From: an uncultured Pseudomonadota bacterium
GTDB taxonomy: Bacteria > Myxococcota_A > UBA9042 > CAIXZC01
Assembly (NCBI GenBank): GCA_937884235.1
Contig: CALGBT010000710.1
Location: forward strand, 1 to 6,631
Length of the DNA: 6,631 nucleotides
Direction: 5' to 3'
Shown here: one piece after another, positions 5,570 through 6,631 of the stretch
How the letters are laid out: each line of letters starts with the position of its first letter
How positions within the stretch are numbered: the first letter of the stretch is position 1
Program-made: the position numbers and the translations under genes
Notes under the pieces: generated by a model
The model's database searches: none
What the model saw: the letters and a program-made list of their open reading frames with translations, nothing else
What the model was told of the DNA's origin: nothing

Positions 5570-6025
5570 ATGCAGATCTGGGTGGATGCCGATGCCTGCC
5601 CACGGGCGGTGAAAGAGATCCTCTTCCGCACCGCCATTCGGACGAACCTGGTCGTCACCCTGGTCGCCAACCAGGCTCTGCAGATTCCTCGTTCGCCGTT
5701 CATTCGCACGGTCCAGGTGTCCGCCGGATTCGATGTGGCCGATAACGAAATCGTGAAACGCTTGGAATCCGGGGACCTGGTGATTACCGCAGACATCCCC
5801 CTCGCCGCAGCGGTGGTTGCAAAAGGTGGCATCGGTCTCAGCCCCCGGGGTGAAGTATTCCTGGAGGAGAACGTCGGCGAGCGGCTGGCCATTCGGGACT
5901 TCATGGCAGAGCTGCGAGATACCGGAACCGAAACCGGCGGTCCACCAGCTTTCGGCAAGGGTGACCGCAAGCGCTTCGCTGACAAACTGGATGGCATTCT
6001 GGCGAGGGCTGGGAGGACACCATGA
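5570..6025 (+). CDS. yaiI: YaiI/YqxD family protein (UPF0178, DUF188)
   Basis: Encodes 151 residues, the usual full length for this family. The diagnostic N-terminus MQIWVDADACP (D6, D8, C10, P11) is followed by a VTLVANQ strand, the DNEIVKR motif at 58-64, a second acidic strand ITADIPLA with D75, the NVGERLAIRDFM helix and the ETGGPPAF segment at 121-128. The family is a cytoplasmic PIN/NYN-like fold with conserved Asp residues suggestive of a metal-dependent nuclease, but its substrate and physiological role have not been established to my knowledge. The conserved acidic residues I can see are intact. The stop codon TGA overlaps the next start as ATGA, indicating a shared transcript and translational coupling with the exported hydrolase. 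The gene is divergent from the small exported protein gene across a 175-base promoter region. Confidence 0.95.
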   Translation: MQIWVDADACPRAVKEILFRTAIRTNLVVTLVANQALQIPRSPFIRTVQVSAGFDVADNEIVKRLESGDLVITADIPLAAAVVAKGGIGLSPRGEVFLEENVGERLAIRDFMAELRDTGTETGGPPAFGKGDRKRFADKLDGILARAGRTP

Positions 6026-6631
6026 CGAGACTTGCTTCGCTACTACTAGCGCTGCTGTTGGTCACGGTCGGAGCGCCAGTCACCGCCGAACACCGGACGC
6101 TTTTCGTCGGCAACAGCTACAGCTTCGCCAACAACAATCTGCTGGCCCAGGGCTTCGCCGCACTGCTCGCCGAATCCATTGGTGGCGAGCCGTTGGCGGA
6201 GATGGTAGCCAAAGGCGGGTACACCTTCACCGGACACCTGGAAGATGCCGAGCAGGATGGCGAGCAGCTCCACGAATTCCTGGCGACCCAGGGAGCCACC
6301 TGGAACGTGGTCGTGTTGCAGGAGCAGAGCATCATCCCGGCCTACCATATGGCCATTGCTACCGGGTGGTACGAAAGCCTGGGCGCCGCCGAGGGCCTGG
6401 ACGAACTGGCCGAGAAGGTCGGGGCCGAGACCATCTTCCTCATGACCTGGGGGCGCCGGGAAGGGCTGGCGGAGGACATTGAGTTCCTCCCTGATTTCCT
6501 CACCATGCAGGAACTCCTCGCCGGCGGCTACGAGAAATACGCACAACTCACATCCACCGCGGACCGCCCCGTGCGCATCGCCCCGGTTGGTCTGGCCTGG
6601 CTGACAATCTGGAATGATGCGACGGCCGCTG
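6022..6631 (+). CDS. Exported SGNH/GDSL-type hydrolase, N-terminal part (cut by window end)
   Basis: An ATG at 6022 overlaps the yaiI stop (ATGA) and has GGGAGG at 6011-6016, 5 bases upstream. The frame stays open to the window end, giving 203 residues. Residues 1-22 form a Sec signal peptide (TRLASLLLALLLVTVGAPVTA, cleavage before Glu23). The mature chain opens with TLFVGNSYSFANN, in which GNS (Ser32) is the nucleophile block I of SGNH hydrolases of the DUF4886-like kind. Later come the strand WNVVVLQEQS (about 94-103) and the segment TIFLMTWGRREG, both typical of this subgroup. The block III Gly-x-Asn-Asp is not seen in classical form, and the C-terminal Asp-x-x-His block lies beyond the window. 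The likely role is an esterase or acyl/acetyl hydrolase acting on an extracytoplasmic ester or glycan; the substrate is unknown. It may also be called a hypothetical SGNH protein. Confidence 0.82.
   Translation, partial: MTRLASLLLALLLVTVGAPVTAEHRTLFVGNSYSFANNNLLAQGFAALLAESIGGEPLAEMVAKGGYTFTGHLEDAEQDGEQLHEFLATQGATWNVVVLQEQSIIPAYHMAIATGWYESLGAAEGLDELAEKVGAETIFLMTWGRREGLAEDIEFLPDFLTMQELLAGGYEKYAQLTSTADRPVRIAPVGLAWLTIWNDATAA

Noticed and set aside
6046..6546. Minus-strand open frame of 166 codons at the window end
   Set aside because: It is antisense to the SGNH hydrolase, which has a signal peptide, RBS and recognisable GNS motif; the antisense product has no features.

Overview
The window is GC-rich and looks like chromosome from a Gram-negative bacterium of the former Deltaproteobacteria, most plausibly a Myxococcota- or Bradymonadota-like lineage. 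This rests on the type of proteins, not on a marker gene: two cysteine-rich lipoproteins carrying the MopE-type Cys/Asp metal-binding motif, a long bacterial array of CTDC-like repeats, acidic linkers after lipoboxes, and strong GGGAGG-type ribosome binding sites. No rRNA, tRNA, CRISPR array, insertion sequence or phage gene is visible.

Layout. (1) Bases 1-729 (+): the 3' part of an uncharacterised protein whose start lies outside the window. (2) Bases 730-882: a 153-base spacer with a weak candidate promoter and a perfect 6-bp inverted repeat just before a strong RBS. (3) Bases 883-3639 (+): the dominant gene, a 918-residue predicted lipoprotein with a lipobox, acidic linker, MopE-like motif, 20 strictly alternating four-cysteine half-repeats, and a C-terminal DUF1554/endostatin-like (C-type lectin-like) domain. 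(4) Bases 3671-4855 (-): a second cysteine-rich lipoprotein, convergent with the first and ending 31 bases from it, with its MopE-like motif at the C-terminus. (5) Bases 4918-5394 (-): a small exported protein with a Lys/Glu-rich linker and a probable beta-sandwich. (6) Bases 5395-5569: a divergent promoter region. (7) Bases 5570-6025 (+): a clear YaiI/YqxD (UPF0178) protein. (8) Bases 6022-6631 (+): the start of an exported SGNH/GDSL-type hydrolase, overlapping the previous gene by ATGA and cut by the window end.

How the genes may work together. Four of the six genes encode exported proteins, and the central pair are disulfide-rich lipoproteins that would sit at the cell surface or in the periplasm. 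The large one resembles a rigid rod holding a carbohydrate- or protein-binding tip away from the membrane. The two minus-strand genes could form one transcript; yaiI and the hydrolase almost certainly do. The sequence shows no catalytic or defence system. The most unusual element is the regular, phase-keeping A/B cysteine repeat array in the large lipoprotein.
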